Below, one piece after another: positions 44,847 through 56,310 of a stretch of DNA of 64,000 nucleotides. Source of the stretch: Chimonanthus salicifolius (Eukaryota; Streptophyta; Magnoliopsida; Laurales; Calycanthaceae). Numbering within the stretch: position 1 is the first letter of the stretch; every line of letters begins with the position of its first letter. A program made the translations under genes and the position numbers. Under the pieces are notes generated by a model. It did no database searches. It saw only the letters and a list, made by a program, of their open reading frames with translations, and had not been told where the DNA came from. The stretch spans positions 39,356,631-39,420,630 of the forward strand of contig CM023539.1 of NCBI GenBank assembly GCA_013350335.1, in the 5' to 3' direction.

Positions 44847-47239
44847 GATTCACTCTATAGAGTAATCATTTCATCATTCAAGATAATATCAATTCAATTT
44901 CTAACTTCAAATTAACATAGAATTCAAAAATTACTTCATTTAGTGTATAGAGGTTCTAAACTGAAGGAAAATATGGTGTGGAGATTGAGCTCTAGGAAAG
45001 TGAAATTAGAGAAAATCTTAAATTTTTTTAGAGGTTCTTTCGATTCTTCCTTGGCATATGAAGGTCAAACCTCAAGTAAGAAAAAAATGAATGTGGAATT
45101 AGCTCAAATGGGATTTTTTCATACTTGATTAATGAGATTGAAGTCTTGAAAACCTATGAAATCTTGAAAAATTAATTTACATAAACTTAAAATGCATACC
45201 TTAAATCAACAAGAAGTCATAAAAATAAGATAAATTAGTCACCGAACACACAAGAAATAAATTGAAGGCAAAACTAGGTCATCCATTGGATTGCCCATTG
45301 CATGTGTTTATAGTTTGTAATTTTTAAAAAAAAAAATAGAAGAAAAATCCAATCATTTATGAACACATCCAATCACATATCCTTATTATACAAAAACCAA
45401 TAGAAAAAAGCCACTTAATTACAAAAAAGATAAGATATGTTTCATTTAGGTTTCCTGTGGAGAGAAAAAGAGGTAAAAAATAGCTAGTGGAGTGATTTCT
45501 CAACTTTGACTATTTTGTACATGTGGGCCTCTGTAATGGACTTTGAAAGCTTAAATATGAAAAATGAGGCCTAGACCCGTATACTTATCCTAAGGGCCCT
45601 CTAATTAACCATTCTCTAGCCCAGACTTATCAAATGTTTTTTTCAAAAATAGTTGATTCTTGGAGATTTTGAATAGGCTCTTTTCTATTGTAAAAATTAA
45701 GAGGTATAACAATTATAGATCTTTTTTCTTTTCTCAAGTAATATAAGACTAATGTGCTGTAAAATCTATTTGGGAGGAAACATTTAGACTTGTCGAGGTC
45801 CTATGTATGTAATCTTAAAGGGTTGTTTATCATTTTTCACGGCTAGAAAATGAAGAGTATAGAAAATTAGACTCTTTCTGTTTTTATTTTTTTCTTTCAT
45901 GAAATAAGGGTTCTTATCGAGATATTTTCTCTTCTCTCGAGAAATTTATTTTAATAGGAGAAGATAGAAAATTTTAATGAGTAAAAGTTGGAGGTTTCAT
46001 TGCTCGCAGAGACTAATGTCTTTTTTTTTTTTTTCAACGAAAATAAAGATTTTGATGCAAACAAATAAAAATGTTGGGTTTTCATGACTTTATAAGAGGC
46101 CGGATTTCATAGCACCTTTCAGATCACATGAATTAAATCTAAATCATAATTTTCTCTTTAAAATTGATTTTCTTAAAAAATAGACAAATGACCATTTTAT
46201 AGTGCATGCTAGTTTGTTCATTGGGAGCTCATTTGGCTAACAGTAATCACAACAGTGAGGGAAGTCAAATGATGGGTGCAATAGAAATGGATTTGGATAA
46301 GGAGGATAGCAACTCAGTTAAACTATTTCAAAGTATCAGTGACAGTTAAACCCTAGAATGGTGGGACCATGATTTGGGACATGACCTGTATTGGGTGGCT
46401 TATTTTTGTTTCTTTTTCATTATATTCTTCAAAGTTAATTATAAGGCGTCGGTGTATTGAAGAGGAACTCGTGTTGAATCTCATCCCATTTCAAAGGGTC
46501 ATTTTCTATAGTTTTATTTATACACAGCCCTGAGAACTTATTAAATATTCAAAAAGGTCCTGAACACCTCTTTCATATAATATATATATATTCATCAAAG
46601 TTTGAAACTTAAGAAATTTGTAAATTTTCATTAGTAATAGTTTTATAGGCGGTAGCTAGGAAAGGACTACAAAAATAACAAAACTCATGGCAAAATGAAA
46701 AACAAATCCTCTGTTTTTCTCTACTGGATCGGATCCTTCCTTTTAACGAACCAAACCCTTAATGGACATCAGACGGTCCAATAAACAAATGGATCATATG
46801 GTTACGGGCCTGGTGAGGTCTAGACCTTCACTTATCGGATTTGGATCTGGCCCAGCCATTGGCACATCGGACCTCGGTCAGTCTACAGGCGCATCCTAGT
46901 GTGATCCTTACAGCTTTCACCTCCCATGTGCTAGCCATTGATTGATACCATTTCTATTTTTACTCTAAAATCTGATTTAATTATCTTTCTGTGATTAGAA
47001 TCGATCACTGTTCAATTTCTTTCCTTCTTTACAGCACTAGGAGGATTTATTTGACAAAAAAAATGCATTAAATTTATTAAAGAAATTACTCAAATCGAAT
47101 TTTGAATTTTGAAATCTGAAATCAAATAGATTTTTCAGTAAATTCTTCAAACTTTGTATAATAAGCAATGATTATGGAGATGAAGAATTATATAAGTTGA
47201 AAGGTGATTCATGACTCTTTCCCATATGACAAGAGCAAC
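44847..47239. other. AT-rich intergenic DNA, nothing recognised
   Basis: 2.4 kb without a supported gene, RNA or repeat family. Short frames such as 44943-45128 (+) have no recognisable motif. Confidence 0.45.
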
Positions 47240-47545
47240 ATATTGAGATATTATTCATAGAGCTAGTAGGCTAATAGGCAAGGCTTTATTCGATAGACTT
47301 CTTCCACATGAAAGCTGTCATGAACACTGATGGCAGATATCAGAGAAATCTTTGTCACCTACCAAAATACTAAAGAATGTTTCACCATTGAGATGCTCCT
47401 TCAATGAAAGCACTTGATTCTACATGTCTTAAAATCTTTGGGTGCGCATGTTATCCTATGATTTTGCCCCTATCCCAAGATATAAAATGATTTTGAGTTT
47501 AGGTATGCATGATTTATTTTTTTAGAATTTAGATACTATATGATA
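47240..47545 (+). pseudogene. Copia integrase fragment
   Basis: Frames around 47365-47400 give ILKNVSP and, at 47427-47460, CLKIFGCACYP, the well-known end of the Copia integrase core (LKVFGCACYP), followed by a decayed FxFRYA...FIFL that corresponds to the ...FLGYS segment. Several stops and frame changes; no reverse transcriptase follows. Confidence 0.7.
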
Positions 47546-48944
47546 AAAATGCGTAATCTTCGGATATGTGAAGCACTCTACTTTACCCGGGGTAAAAAAT
47601 GTGTTGCACTTGTTATGGGGCAGCGTCATGCTCGTAAATCGGTACAACACAATGTATCGGCCGTTTCAGGCCGATACACTTCCGTTCACACGCACTTGGT
47701 GGCGTTACGCCCATATCCGCATAACGCAACATATTGGCCACTGATGCACTTTTGTCCACTCTCACCCTGTCATCTATTCTAGCCTCACCATTTGGAGATC
47801 AAAATAAAAGTTTCCCCATAGTCCTCAAGTTTGCAGTATATCTTGGCATATAGTGGTGCATGGGGGAACTTTCCCTTCTGAAGTGTTGGAGAAGGATGAC
47901 GCACGTATGCAAGAGGATCCACATGTTTGGAATCTCACACTATTTTTTTTTTTTCTATAGGTGCAAGAGAGTATGATCATATCAACCCCTTCTCTTTTAG
48001 TTCATTAATGATAAATCAATTTTTTCTATGAGATTTTCTTTAGATCCATGCTGTAGAGCTACTTGGAGGTCAATACCTCTCAGTGAGTAGGGTGTTTAGA
48101 AAATAGTTTTTATAAATTAGTAGTTTTTCAAAATCAACAAAATTAGACGATCAGTGGAAAACGATCTCAATTTTAATCCAATAGTAAGAATATCTTCGAT
48201 CATTATTAAATTAGGAGTGTGCCAAGTGCACAAAATATAACAGATGTAAAGGGGAAACGAGTGAGGAAATAGTCTTTGTAGGATACTTTATATAGCGTAA
48301 GCTATATGCTAGAATAATAAACAATTTTCGAAAGGAAGTTGACCTTTAGTCAATATAGTCGAGGGCCTCTTTAGAACTTTAAGCAAGAGTAGGGAACTAT
48401 TTTAGAATTATGTAAAACTTCAGGGCATTTTTCAAATAAATTCAAAACATAAGGTGCCTTTTAGAAATATCCCTAAAATATAACTATAATTTTTTATTAA
48501 TTTCTGTTTTAAAATATTTTTATTGTTAAGCCCCATTTGAGTTCTGTAAAATGAGATGAAATTCATAGAATTTGTCTTCCACCATTATCACTAAGAACTA
48601 ACATATTTATAGACATATATATAAGTATAGATAATCTCAAACTCTAATGAAACTTTCTCTCTATCAAGTAGAGATTAATTCAAACTCTTAACAAATGTAT
48701 CTTTTTAATCAGAGACTAATATAAATTAGAATCCTAATTTAATAAAAACTCTAATCTATCCTAACAAATTCGAACTTAAAGTGGTCATTAAGAACATCAA
48801 AATGATACTCATTAGATGGATTTGAACTTTAAAGTATGAATTTAGAGGTGAACTTTACATGGGTCCTCTTTGTTAGCTGAAAAAGCACTTTATTAAGCCA
48901 ACAAATGTGCTTAATATTAATATTATTTTAATTTTACATTAAAT
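47546..48944. other. Intergenic DNA with a GC-richer patch
   Basis: About 47600-47770 is richer in GC, with TGTATCGGCCGTTTCAGGCCGATACA, a long imperfect palindrome reminiscent of the hAT-type motif, but no TIR or 8-bp duplication was found. The 80-residue frame at 47540-47782 is not credible as a gene. Confidence 0.4.
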
Positions 48945-48958
48945 ATACAAAACTATAT

Positions 48959-49121
48959 TTGATATAATTCAATTGGCTGCCTCCCACCTCAGAAAACGGG
49001 AGGTTGTGAGTTCGAGCCTCCATGTCCTAACCTTAATGTGCCCCTAAGAGTAGTGTGCTCACCTGTGGGAGTTTTACGCTAGGTATCCACAGTTTTTCAC
49101 ACGTAAATTCAAAGAAAATAA
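48959..49121 (+). repeat. tRNA-derived SINE, family A, with exact 14-bp duplication
   Basis: Flanked by ATACAAAACTATAT at 48945-48958 and 49122-49135, exact over 14 bp. The body is 163 bp: TATAATTCAATTGGCTGCC (A box area), GGTTGTGAGTTCGAGCCTCC (B box), TAGTGTGCTCACCTGTGGGA, TTTTTCACACGTAAATTC and an A-rich tail. This copy defines the full length. Confidence 0.9.
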
Positions 49122-49135
49122 ATACAAAACTATAT

Positions 49136-50089
49136 AAAATATAATTAAAATATATAATAAATGTGTACAATGTTATCTCTTTTCACATTTTTTGCAATTT
49201 CAACACTTCGTACACTTTACTATATTATGAAGAGAAGTAGAGAACCATTAAAACTTTTGAAATCAAGAATTATATAATTAGATTACATCCCAAATTTAAC
49301 ATTTAAGATATCCATATGACTTTGAATACATCAGTCATATGGACTTTATCTTAACCAAATGATTTGTTTATTTATTAGAGTAAGAAAAGAACATATGATT
49401 GTCAAGAATACAATAATAATAATAATTATATTTCTAATAATTATTTCAAAGATCAAAAACTTGACTCAGTGAAGTGAGTTGTTCGACTCAAGATGCTGTT
49501 ACCACTTCAAATTTTTTTCATCCACTAGCAAGTCTAGTCGGACCCTCCATTTCAGATTTCAATGGCCAACTTGAATTCAACGGTGAGGAGCAGAAAGGGT
49601 GGCTACTAGATAAAAGGAATGTCGGCCACGTGTCAAGATTTAAACAGAAGAAAAACAGTGTGGGCCAGTCATCTTTTTTCAGAAAAAGAAAGAAAGGGAA
49701 TTCCCATCGACTTCTTTTCCTTTTCGATTTCAGTCCATGCAGCCTTTTTTGAATTCGGTAGAGCATCAATCAAAGGACTCAACGAATCAATCTCTAATAT
49801 AGAAAATAGAGTAGAAATAAACTCAATAATATGAGAAGATAGTATGATCTTAATAAAAAAAAATAACAGTCTTCAAAAGCTCATAAATTAGACTTTGATT
49901 TAAATTCTATCAAGTCACGAAATTTGATTGAATTTTTATAAAAAAGTTAAAAAATAAAATTAAACTCATTTATGTATTTTTTGATTATTAAAGTGTATAA
50001 GTTTCTTAAAACATCCGACTAATTCTTGAAATATGTATAAGTTTTCGTATTCACATGCATCGAATAACTTTACAGAAAGTGACCCTTTG
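49136..50089. other. AT-rich intergenic DNA
   Basis: The frames at 49474-49752 (+) and 49518-49769 (-) overlap on opposite strands and show no known motif. Nothing else recognised. Confidence 0.4.
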
Positions 50090-50381
50090 GAATAAGTCCA
50101 AGCCAACCCATGTGAAAATTTAATGAACTCGACCTGAATTGCCGATCCGACCCAAATTTCTGACCCAACTCAAGTTAAGTGTTGTTTTATAACTTGATGC
50201 ACTCAAGTCGGGTTGGATTACTTTTAAATTTCTCAACCCGATCCGACTCAAATTTCATGTGAGTTTTATTTTTTCCAACCCAACACGACCTGAAATATAC
50301 AAAAATATATAATCCAAACCTATTGATTTCTCAAATCAAGTCATACAGATCGAGTTAAAACCCTACCCAAATTTCACCCTA
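50090..50381. mobile_element. hAT-like element, GGGTCGGGTT family, left end lost
   Basis: The right end CCCAAATTTCACCCTA matches the copy at 39532-39846, and the body shows the same order (CCAACCCATGTG, CCGATCCGACCC, TGTTGTTTTATAACTTG, CTCAACCCGATCCGAC). The first 25 bp or so and the left duplication are missing. Confidence 0.65.
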
Positions 50382-51171
50382 CCTTATAGGCAATACACGC
50401 CTCTCACGATAAATACACCCATATGACAACTCCTTATTTTCTTTCACAGGTGTCTCTTTCCATACTTGCCATGCTATTCCTACTATCTTTTGAAATCCCA
50501 TAAGATTCGAGCCACTTTTAATCGTGGATTCCTGACCATCACTTCAACTCCTTTAAATTAATTTATTCACGAACACGATTCATAATATTATGATGTTGAG
50601 TTGATTCAAACTAATTTTCTTTTAAATCTTTTTTTATTATTTTAACACTGGGAAAAAGAAGAAGAAAGAAGAGAAGGACAAACGAGGCATTTGATTCTGA
50701 TGCGCACCAAGCGGTGGCAATAGCCCCAGAAATGAAGCTAAGTGCGCTGCACTGCATATTTTTTTTATCTGCCCCAGAGGAATTCAAAGCCCCCACAGGA
50801 TATTGGCTTTGCCAGTTGGAATCGATGATTTTGTAAGCTTTAATCATTCCTATCAATCCAAAATACTTTTGGAGATTGCATCTCTCTGTCTTTTTTACCA
50901 GTTTGGTATTTTCGTAATGACTGATGCTTGAAAGTTGAAAGTTGAGGAGAGAAAGATAGAAAGAGAATCATTCCTCTCAATCCATGTTCCACTAATGCTC
51001 TAGGCATTGCATGTTTCCTTCTTTATTATTATTATTATTGTTCACTACACCAGTAAAGTTTCAAGAATCCATCGAGTACTTGAGCCCTTTGAGTTTAGAC
51101 CCAACAAATATGACTCTGACTCATTAGATATTCATGCAATATGATCATAAACATATTTTTACTTTTTTATT
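50382..51171. other. Intergenic DNA, nothing recognised
   Basis: No gene or repeat family recognised; a frame at 50611-50856 (-) lacks known motifs. Confidence 0.4.
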
Positions 51172-51325
51172 TTTATCAACATGTAAAAAATTCAGACACA
51201 GTCCTACTAAAATCCCTACGGATGAGCTCACTACCCTTAAGGCACAGTAAGGTTAGGCCACGAGGGCTCGAACCTGCAACCTCCCGTTTCTCGAGGCAAG
51301 AGGCAACCAGTTGAATTGTGGGTAA
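51172..51325 (-). repeat. tRNA-derived SINE, family A
   Basis: On the minus strand: CAATTCAACTGGTTGCCTCT, AACGGGAGGTTGCAGGTTCG (B box), GAGCTCATCCGTAGGGATTT and a tail ending in T/A-rich sequence. Confidence 0.7.
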
Positions 51326-52917
51326 TTTTTTTTTTTTAAAATGATGATTTTTAATGTTCTCAATTAATTGGTACACAATTGCAACTCAAATCTAATATTT
51401 AAAATTGAAGTTGAACATAAATATTATGTCACATGTCATCTTTGGTCTGGCTATGACATGAATAGGTAAGGAGTAATTCACTTCAAAAAGTGAGAATTCT
51501 GAGTTTGATTGCCATTTCACTCTAAAGACTATTTTTTGTAGAGTTATTCAGTGTCTATGGGTATGAAAGTTTACATGTGTTTTGAGGATTTCAGGTGTTT
51601 TAAAAAATAGACACTTTAATCATAAAAAAAGATCGGATTATATATAAAAAAGATACATATATTTGATGGATGATTGTCTACTCACAACAAAAACATTCTG
51701 AAATGTGGAAAAAGAGGTTTGTAATAATTAATAAGTTCAAGCATATTTTCCACCTGAACTTATTGTAGATTTACCTTAAATATTTTTCCAATATTCTCTA
51801 TTACAAACTCTATGAATGCTCTCTAATTCTCCCAATTGCAGAGACTACTCGTTAAATTCTCAAGCGTGTCAACAAATGACATGACAGTAGTTCATCATAT
51901 GATTCTAAAGTGAGTGTGCAATTAAGTATTTGATTTGAATAACCCTTTTTTATTTTTTAAAATTTTGAGTCATTATTTTTTCAATTTAATATGTATCTTG
52001 ATCTGCTCCAATCTATCCATAATCCAACTCATTTTTTTATTTGTGCCAATCAATTTAAGTCAGGTTTAAATCAAGTCATGGAAAACTCGTGCAATTAAGT
52101 AGATGATTGAGTTTATATACACTATATTCTTATGTTACAATCATCAAAGATGTATCTATAAAAACAAGTCATCGCCATTAAAAGAAATAACCATCATAAA
52201 GAATTAATTCTAAAAAATCATCAAATAATGATGTAAAAAATAAACAGTATAAATTTATACATGTTTAATTTGGGAAATTTGAGCAAGTCGAGTTACACAA
52301 AACACTACTCTTGTCTGACTCAAATTAAAAACTATTTATGCTTTTTTTCCCCTGTAAAAAATCCTGTTTTAGCCTGTTAGACTTTAAAATTTTGATTTTT
52401 ATGCTTATTCGTTAAATTACAATAATTATAGCTCTATCTTTTTTAAATAAAAAACACTTCTATATATATTTCAACTCATATTTTTATGACTGAAATTTTT
52501 AAAGGAGAGAGAGTGAGAGAGAGAGTTTTAGTTCAGTGTTTAGCAGAATAAAAGTGCTGATACGAATGTCACCATGAACCATTCGGCCGAAAGAGGAAAG
52601 CATCTTGTTTTTCGGAGTCACTACCTTTTACATACTTTCTCTTTAATATTATTTATTATAATTCCAAGACAAAAGAGATTCCATAGATTTTCAAAGCGAT
52701 TCCAGCATCCATCAACATAGTTTACAAAAGATAATAATTTATGGTAATAATTATAATGCATAAGTTGTCCTTGGTCGACAATTCTTAGTGCTGAAGAACT
52801 CACTATCATTACACCATGAAGTGGGACATCCTACATTGGTAGGACCCACTAATTTATCAAGTTCAAAGGATAAAATATCTGTGGACAAGGTCATAAAAAA
52901 ATGGTTCATGTTTTTTT
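51326..52917. other. AT-rich intergenic DNA
   Basis: About 51440-51610 resembles SINE-like family B (AAGTGAGAATTCTGAGTTTG, AAAGACTATTTTTTGTAGAG). Otherwise AT-rich, with a GA run at about 52505-52525. No gene. Confidence 0.4.
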
Positions 52918-53022
52918 TATTAACGTGTGGAAAACGCAGACACAGTCCAACTAAAGCCTCACAGATGAGCCTACTACTCCTCATGCACACCAAGGTTAGG
53001 CCATAGGGGCTCGAACCCATGT
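52918..53022 (-). repeat. tRNA-derived SINE, family A, 5' truncated
   Basis: The minus strand holds the B box (GGGTTCGAGCCCC) and body (TAGTAGGCTCATCTGTGAGG, GTTTTCCACACGT); the A-box half is absent. Confidence 0.65.
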
Positions 53023-53045
53023 TTGAGATAGTTACTCCAACTCTC

Positions 53046-53820
53046 CAAGGATTGAAATTTCGATTTTTTGAAGTCGAGATATTTCAACCGATACAATAAG
53101 TATCAGCCATACAATAATAATATAGATCGATATGGCTGATATATATATTGACTAAATATCGGCCAGTATCATAAATATTATTTTTTAGAAAAAAAAATGA
53201 TTTTGGCCGTGGATATCAGGTTTTTTTTTTTAACAGCAAAGAAGAAGCAGTTACAAAATAAGAAAAAAACAAAAAAAGACCTAAGAGACTTAGACCAAAA
53301 GAAAAAGGAAAAACAACAATACACAAACTCCCATAAATACAAAGAAAACCTGCTCCAACAAAAAAGCCAATCTCCAGGTAAGCTGAAGACCCCACGAGTC
53401 GTGCCATCCACACCGTTCTTCGCAAAGTAGTCCGTCACATCATTAGCAGAGCGACTGATGTGGATAAAAGACACCTCCATACCCGCGGTTAACTCCTTAG
53501 TCTCTCTAATCAAAGTAATTAATCTCCAAGGAGGACACTTCAAGCCCTCAACCTAATTAATTACATTGGAAGAGTCACTCTCAATCACTAATTTCTCCCT
53601 CCACCCAAAATCGGCCATGATATCAGTTGATATTTTCCTTTTTAAATTTTCAAAATTTTAAAAAAACAAGGCATTTTTTTTGTTTTTATTTTTTTAATTC
53701 AGGAAATTAAAAAAAAAAACACAACCGATATTTAAAAAAAAAAAAGAGAAGAAGAAGGAGAGAGAATGATATCAGCCAATATAGCTAATATCATTCAAAA
53801 AAATGAGATTTTGTCCCCTG
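53046..53820. mobile_element. hAT-type element, TATCGGCCGATA family, split by a LINE
   Basis: Left end near CAAGGATTGAAATTTCGA, right end AGATTTTGTCCCCTG. CCGATACAATAAGTATCAG and TCGGCCATGATATCAG motifs lie on both sides of an inserted LINE (53220-53612). Without the LINE it is about 370 bp. The outer 8-mers no longer match, so it is old. Confidence 0.6.
53220..53612 (-). pseudogene. L1-type LINE 3' fragment (RNase H end), inside a hAT-type element
   Basis: On the minus strand it encodes LVIESDSSNVIN, a TAG stop, then VEGLKCPPWRLITLIRETK and VSFIHISRSANDVTDYFAKN, the C-terminal RNase H of plant L1 elements, then a T-rich 3' end and poly-A (T-run at 53221-53231). Duplicated target: GGCCGTGGATATCAG (53205-53219) and GGCCATGATATCAG (53613-53626). 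5' truncated, as usual for LINEs. Confidence 0.85.
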
Positions 53821-54635
53821 TATTAGTCATCAAATTTAAAATAAAAATTGATTATTGAAATAAAATTAAATTAAAATTAAATAAATTCACTATCATCATT
53901 ATTATTTTTCATCCATGGAAATGCCTGAACGTTGATTTTAAATGCCGTCATACATCTTAAGACTCTTAATTAGAAACACTACCACTTTTCGATGAAACAC
54001 AATATTTGTATACGATTAAAATACGATGATAGTTTTGAATGATCTATATATCTTTGTCTAATCATCTACTTCTATTGAATAAAATTTGAAGGCTACAAAT
54101 GATAATTGTAAATCCCTTTCAATATGTAGTGTTTTTAGATTTGATAGTCCAATTGTCAAATAGTATTTTAAGGCAAAACACAAAAAAATAAAAAATAAAA
54201 AATAAAAAATAAAGTATAGAGAATTTTTTTACAATGCTTTGATCACACATGGCATATCTTTTGGAGTATTTCACAACCAATTTTGATGGCTTGAGCACAA
54301 CTTTGTCTATGCAACGATGTTAAAAGGGTTGTTTGTCACGTGGGTATGTGTTGAGTCTTACATCGAAGTATGCTGGAAAGGTCATGCGCTTATAACTGAG
54401 AGTAGGCAGTACCATAGTAGCTAGTCAATTTTGGGATGGCAGGCCCCTCCATGACAAGTGGTATTACTGTATTAGAGCCAACTTTGGGGTACTATATGTG
54501 GACTCGGGGGCACTTCAGCGAAGATTCCTTTGACGCTTATAAGTTGGGGTAGACAAAACCCATAGTGGCTAGTCAATTTTGAGACGACAAATGCCTCTAC
54601 AACATGTTAGACACATATGTCACATTTAATAGGTC
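53821..54635. other. Intergenic DNA with a possible LTR remnant
   Basis: An (AAAAATA)n run lies at about 54180-54212. About 54300-54610 has TGTTGAGTCTTACATCGAAG and two copies of ATAGTGGCTAGTCAATTTTG-like text, as in LTR promoters of Copia elements. No coding sequence. Confidence 0.4.
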
Positions 54636-54643
54636 CTTTAAAG

Positions 54644-55137
54644 CTAAGGTTTAAATATCGGCCGATACATATCGTATCGGCCGATATGTATCGGTATTTT
54701 CATACCGAACGATATCGGCCGATACGATATGTATCGGCTGTATATACATATTATCGGCCGATATGGCCGATATTCGGTCCGAAATATCGGTCACAATATC
54801 GGCCGATATTCATAAATATTGATTTTTAAAATTTTTTTTTAAAAAAAAACACCGATACGGCTTTTACACGGTTTTCCACTGTTTTTAACTGTTTTTTTGC
54901 GGTTCTCCACGGTTCATCACGGTCCGTCCGATACGGCTTTCACGGTTTTTTACTGTTTTTTGCGATTTTTTACAGTTTTTCACGGTTCATCAAGGTTCGT
55001 CACGGTTTTTTGCGGTTTTTTCATGATTCTGATATCGGAGGAGAGAGAAAATGCCGATATCGGGAGGAGAGATAAAATTATCGGCTGATATTTGCATATC
55101 GGCCAATATATCGGCCTGGCCGATTTTTAAACCCCTG
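54644..55137. mobile_element. hAT-type element, TATCGGCCGATA family (494 bp), perfect 8-bp duplication
   Basis: Flanked exactly by CTTTAAAG (54636-54643 and 55138-55145). Starts CTAAGGTTTAAATATCGG and ends with the inverse of CAGGGGTTTAAAAATCGG. Layout: about 170 bp of TATCGGCCGATA palindromes, an A-run, CGGTTTT repeats (54868-55020), GATATCGGAGGAGAGAG, and further GCCGATAT motifs. Same order as 5756-6269, so both belong to one long subtype. Confidence 0.92.
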
Positions 55138-55145
55138 CTTTAAAG

Positions 55146-55784
55146 CTATATCCTTTGAAAAAAATATTGCATTGCTTGAAACGATGTAAAAAATCTAAGT
55201 TTTAGAATTTAATTTTGAAAAGGTTTTGTATTTGTTTTGAGATATTATGAGATAATTGAATCATTGAATACAATAACATTTCAAATTGAAAGGGATCGAA
55301 ATGGTTTTTTGCATTTATCACTTCTAATCTCCAAACCTAATAGCATAGAACTAAATTATTGAATGAAAGTAAATGAATACCTAGAATTATCGAGTAGAGA
55401 TTTCACTAGCAATGATTAATGGACTTGACGTATTTTTTAATTTTTTAATATCAACAATCATTAACGTGCCATGTTTTATATCTCTTTGAATTCTATCTTA
55501 TCAATTTCGTGAAACATTATTAAAATTTTAAATGATAAAAAAGGATCAGGTAATAAAGAATTGTTGAATTCTCCACAAGAGAGTCAAAAAATGAAAATGA
55601 AAATGAAAGTGAGCGAGAAGACTAACAAACTCGAGCAAGTAAGAAACTTCTTTTCCGTATTAAAATATATCTCTAAATTCCTTTAATAGAAGGGTCACTA
55701 AAGTTTAAAGAAAATTTTAATTTTACTTTTATTTTCCTTTCTTTAAGGGCAAAACTGAAATTCCTTTAAATTTGGTAAAAATCA

Positions 55785-55831
<47 letters not shown>

Positions 55832-56305
55832 CTTTTTATTACTAGTGAATATTCTCTTGGATTTTTCCCATCGTTTGCCCTTTGCATTGAACGAGTTTCA
55901 TGTAAATTTTGCATTGTGGTTTAGTGGTTTATTACTTTAACTAAATTTTTAATTCTTTTATAGTGAAATTATTATTTCCATTTCTATATTAATTTATATA
56001 CAGACCGATAAGATGTCATCTTCCTAACATTCAAATCATTTATTGTATCCATTGTTCACAAGCCAATTGTCTATCAGATGACTATATAAGCTAAACTAAA
56101 AATAGTTAAAGCAAATGAGTACTTTTCACTCATTTTGGGATGATGAACACTTGTCAACCATGCAACAACAACGGTTGATTGATTGAATTATTTAACTGTA
56201 AAAGTGGCTCATCATCATAAAAGGAATGGCTCAACCATTAAAAGTTTACTTGTAGAGCAAGGTGCTCAAATCCTCGATGAGATGACTTTACTTTTTTAAG
56301 AAACA
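55146..56305. other. AT-rich intergenic DNA with (TA)n
   Basis: A (TA)n run of about 19 units lies at 55791-55829. No gene or repeat family recognised. Confidence 0.5.
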
Positions 56306-56310
56306 CCATA

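Noticed and set aside
49474..49769. Opposed frames of 92 and 83 residues
   Set aside because: They overlap on opposite strands without any known motif; chance frames.
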